From NCBI GenBank assembly GCA_002409145.1, contig DHUL01000089.1, positions 7,207 through 16,235 of the forward strand: DNA of 9,029 nt. The letters are read 5' to 3'. Source of the stretch: Bacteroidales bacterium UBA5235. Its GTDB lineage: Bacteria > Bacteroidota > Bacteroidia > Bacteroidales > VadinHA17. The translations under genes and the position numbers were made by a program. Positions 6,897-9,029 of the stretch are shown one piece after another. A model generated the notes under the pieces. It was given only the letters and a program-made list of their open reading frames with translations. It ran no database searches and had not been told where the DNA came from. Every line of letters begins with the position of its first letter. Positions within the stretch are counted from its first letter, which is position 1.

Positions 6897-7082
6897 TTAA
6901 AATTTACCACCAGTACCGGACATGTGGCGGATAACGAACTGATCCAGATCATTAAGGAGGCCATTCATCTCTCCAGCAGATGGAACCAGGAATGCTTTTA
7001 CCACATATATCCCAGATTCGGGAAAAAGTAAAATATAAGTATCTTTGACCCGGTACTTGACAACCCGAATCAATGTCATCAT
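6897..7082 (-). CDS. Doubtful small ORF (61 aa) antisense to the dxs promoter region
   Basis: An open frame of 61 codons fills most of the 261-bp gap between the OmpA gene and dxs. Its product (start MMTLIRVVKYRVKDTYILLF; later SGIYVVKAFLVPSAGEMNGL) has a protein-like alternation of hydrophobic and charged residues, but I recognise no family. Against it: its start overlaps the first ten bases of dxs on the opposite strand, its own promoter would have to lie inside dxs, no Shine-Dalgarno precedes it, and the best promoter in the gap reads the other way. I list it only because it covers the gap; it is more likely to be spurious or a remnant than a working gene. The remainder of the gap (6812-6896) is AT-rich and should hold the OmpA promoter, but I found no convincing motif. 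Confidence 0.15.
   Translation of the reverse strand: MMTLIRVVKYRVKDTYILLFPESGIYVVKAFLVPSAGEMNGLLNDLDQFVIRHMSGTGGKF
7017..7047 (+). promoter_or_regulatory. Candidate Bacteroidetes-type promoter for dxs
   Basis: TATCTTTG at 7040-7047 fits the Bacteroidetes primary-sigma -7 consensus TAnnTTTG exactly. TTCG at 7017-7020 lies 19 bases upstream and is a three-of-four match to the -33 TTTG/TTG element. Transcription would begin near 7052-7056, leaving a 5' leader of roughly 20 bases before the dxs ATG at 7073. The leader has no Shine-Dalgarno, as is common in this phylum. An 8-bp perfect inverted repeat, GATTCGGG (7015-7022) and CCCGAATC (7064-7071), brackets this promoter and may be chance or an operator. 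Confidence 0.5.
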
Positions 7083-8977
7083 CAGAACGACTGTTAGACA
7101 TGATAAATACTCCTGACGACCTCAGGAAGCTTGACAGGCTTGACCTGGTAAAGCTCAGTAATGAGCTCAGGCAGTACATCATTGATGAGGTCAGCAGTAA
7201 TCCCGGTCACTTCGGGGCAAGCCTTGGGGTGGTGGAACTAACCGTCGCACTTCATTATGTCTACAACACCCCATATGACAAGATTGTCTGGGATGTGGGT
7301 CACCAGGCCTACGGACATAAAATACTTACAGGCAGGAAGGAACAGTTCCATACAAACAGGAAATACAAGGGTATCAGCGGTTTCCCTCGAATGTCAGAGA
7401 GTGAATATGATGCCTTCGGCGTGGGACATTCCTCCACATCGATCTCTGCAGCTCTGGGTATGGCAGTTGCAGCTCAGGCCAAGGGCGAGATACGGAAGGT
7501 GGTGGCGGTGATCGGTGACGGGGCACTCCAGGCCGGGCTGGCTTTCGAGGGCCTGAATAACGCCGGTAATCAGAAAGCTGACCTGCTGGTCATCCTGAAC
7601 GACAATAATATCTCAATTGACGCCAGTGTGGGAGCTCTGAAGGAGTACCTGCTTGATATCACCACAAGCAGGACTTACAACAGGTTCAAGGATAGGATAT
7701 GGCGCCTGCTCGGCCGCTACAAGAGGGTTGGTAACAGGGCCAGGATACTGGCTGCACAGCTCGAGAGCGGCATCAAGGGTACTGTCCTTGAGCAAAGCAA
7801 CATGTTTGAAGCACTGAAATTCAGATACTTCGGTCCAATTGACGGACATGACGTCATGCATCTGACCAGGGTTCTGGAAGATATGAAGACCATTCCCGGG
7901 CCAAAGCTGCTCCACTGTGTCACGGTGAAAGGTAAGGGATTCCCTAAAGCTGAAGAACTGCAGACGATTTTTCATGCACCCGGTAAATTTGACAAATGTA
8001 CGGGTGAGCTGATAAGACCGGTACAGTGTTCCAAACATCCGTTATACCAGGAGGTTTTCGGTCATACAATAGTGGAACTGGCCCGGCAGAATGAAAAGAT
8101 AGTGGGAATAACCCCTGCAATGCCCTCGGGATGTTCACTCAACATAATGATGAAGGAGATGCCTGACAGGGCATTTGATGTTGGGATTTGTGAGCAGCAT
8201 GCTGTCACATTCTCGGCCGGACTGGCTGCGAACGGACTTCTCCCCTACTGCAATATCTACTCATCATTCATGCAGCGAGCCTATGACCAGGTAGTGCATG
8301 ATGTTGCTATCCAGGGACTTAAGGTAATATTCTGCATGGACCGCGGAGGACTCGTCGGAACTGACGGTGCAACGCATCACGGTTTCTTTGACATCAGCTT
8401 TATGCGTAACATCCCGGGGATGATCACTTCAGCACCCATGGATGAGGTTGAACTGCGTAACATGATGTACACCGCCCAGCTTGACAGCATTAAGGGGCCC
8501 TTCAGTATCCGTTACCCTCGCGGGACGGGGGTGATATGCGACTGGCGCCAGCCTTTTGAGGAGATACCGGTAGGACGCGCCCGGCTAATCAGCGAGGGAT
8601 CTGACATTGCTGTGCTTAGCCTTGGGCATCCGGGGAATTTTGTGGTTGAAGCTGCCGGGCGGCTACGTGCAAAAGGTATCTCAGTATTCCACTACGATAT
8701 GCGTTTCGCCAATCCGCTTGATGAGGAGGCACTGCACAGCGTCATGAAGCGGTTCAGGAAAATCATCACAGTTGAGGATGCCATGATCAAGGGGGGCTTT
8801 GGCACCGCCGTGCTCGAGTTTGCAGCTGATCACGGCTATGCAGTCGAGGTAAGGCGCATGGGTATACCTGATTACTTTGTAGAGCACGGCTCACAGCAGG
8901 AGCTGTGGCATGAGTGCGGGTATGATGCCGACGGGATTGAACAGGCTATCATTGAGTCAGTTAACAAAAGGCAGTAG
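7073..8977 (+). CDS. dxs: 1-deoxy-D-xylulose-5-phosphate synthase
   Basis: A full-length 634-residue Dxs (E. coli Dxs has 620). It joins pyruvate and glyceraldehyde 3-phosphate, with loss of CO2, to make DXP, the first step of the MEP isoprenoid route and a precursor for thiamine and pyridoxal; it is a cytosolic thiamine-diphosphate enzyme. Visible signatures are SSNPGHFGASLGVVELTVAL with the active-site His46, GVGHSSTSISAALGMA (117-132), the ThDP/Mg motif starting at GDG (148-150) and closing at NDN with Asn178, the catalytic Glu374 in GICEQHAVTFSAGLAAN, QRAYDQVVHDVAIQ (401-414), DGATHHGFFD with His435, and the substrate-phosphate segment IRYPRG (479-484). All three transketolase-like domains are present. 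Residues 151-154 read ALQA where A-M/I-T-A/G is usual. The ATG at 7073 lies about 20 bases after a predicted start of transcription. No other MEP-pathway gene is visible nearby. It stops with TAG, followed by a weak TTGCC-GTA-GGCAA hairpin (8983-8995). Confidence 0.97.
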   Translation: MSSSERLLDMINTPDDLRKLDRLDLVKLSNELRQYIIDEVSSNPGHFGASLGVVELTVALHYVYNTPYDKIVWDVGHQAYGHKILTGRKEQFHTNRKYKGISGFPRMSESEYDAFGVGHSSTSISAALGMAVAAQAKGEIRKVVAVIGDGALQAGLAFEGLNNAGNQKADLLVILNDNNISIDASVGALKEYLLDITTSRTYNRFKDRIWRLLGRYKRVGNRARILAAQLESGIKGTVLEQSNMFEALKFRYFGPIDGHDVMHLTRVLEDMKTIPGPKLLHCVTVKGKGFPKAEELQTIFHAPGKFDKCTGELIRPVQCSKHPLYQEVFGHTIVELARQNEKIVGITPAMPSGCSLNIMMKEMPDRAFDVGICEQHAVTFSAGLAANGLLPYCNIYSSFMQRAYDQVVHDVAIQGLKVIFCMDRGGLVGTDGATHHGFFDISFMRNIPGMITSAPMDEVELRNMMYTAQLDSIKGPFSIRYPRGTGVICDWRQPFEEIPVGRARLISEGSDIAVLSLGHPGNFVVEAAGRLRAKGISVFHYDMRFANPLDEEALHSVMKRFRKIITVEDAMIKGGFGTAVLEFAADHGYAVEVRRMGIPDYFVEHGSQQELWHECGYDADGIEQAIIESVNKRQ

Positions 8978-9002
8978 TTCATTTGCCGTAGGCAATTAAG
9001 AA

Positions 9003-9029
9003 ATGTATAACAAGATTGTGAGTGTAATA
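9003..9029 (+). CDS. Possible start of a further gene, cut by window edge
   Basis: An ATG at 9003 opens nine codons (MYNKIVSVI) to the window edge, 25 bp after the dxs stop and on the same strand, with AAGAA just upstream. The spacing would suit the next gene of an operon, but nine residues are too few to name a product or to be sure the frame is coding. Confidence 0.3.

Noticed and set aside
7613..8138. Minus-strand frames of 64-141 codons inside dxs
   Set aside because: They lie entirely opposite a full-length, motif-complete Dxs with no start signals of their own.
8983..8995. TTGCC-GTA-GGCAA hairpin after dxs as a terminator
   Set aside because: The stem is only five pairs and no T-run follows; the next gene may begin at 9003, so read-through is equally likely.

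Overview
The window looks like a chromosomal piece from a member of the Bacteroidetes (Bacteroidota), probably Bacteroidales/Marinilabiliales-like. The evidence is an ECF sigma factor paired with a FecR protein that carries the Bacteroidetes-type C-terminal domain (DUF4974), secreted proteins with CarboxypepD_reg-like and STN domains, several genes with A-rich leaders and no Shine-Dalgarno, a TAnnTTTG-type -7 promoter element in front of dxs, and a Dxs protein with Bacteroidetes-style sequence. Base composition is moderate and looks even across the genes. No tRNA, rRNA, CRISPR array, insertion sequence or phage gene was seen.

Layout. Positions 1-1205 hold two minus-strand genes: the N-terminus of a probable penicillin-acylase-family Ntn hydrolase, cut by the window edge, and upstream of it a radical SAM protein with a short SPASM-like C-terminus. 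A 111-bp divergent gap with an imperfect dyad separates them from a compact plus-strand operon (1317-5716). The operon order is a secreted CarboxypepD_reg-like protein, an ECF sigma-70 factor, a FecR-type anti-sigma factor, and a larger secreted protein with STN and CarboxypepD_reg domains plus the same C-terminal domain as the first gene. A convergent minus-strand OmpA-family lipoprotein with a long coiled coil follows (5792-6811). A 261-bp gap then leads to dxs (7073-8977, plus strand), the first enzyme of the MEP isoprenoid pathway. The last 27 bases may open another plus-strand gene.

How the genes may work together. The central four genes look like a cell-surface signalling unit in which the sigma factor is held by membrane-anchored FecR. 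In classical Fec-type systems the STN signalling domain sits at the N-terminus of a TonB-dependent outer-membrane receptor. Here STN is joined to a CarboxypepD_reg domain and a roughly 300-residue domain, with no TonB plug or 22-strand barrel. The first gene is an STN-less paralogue of that protein. The sigma/anti-sigma pair is therefore sandwiched between two related secreted proteins, one of which could be the sensor that contacts FecR. This is the most unusual thing in the window. The flanking genes (radical SAM, OmpA lipoprotein, dxs) are otherwise ordinary and have no evident functional tie to the operon.
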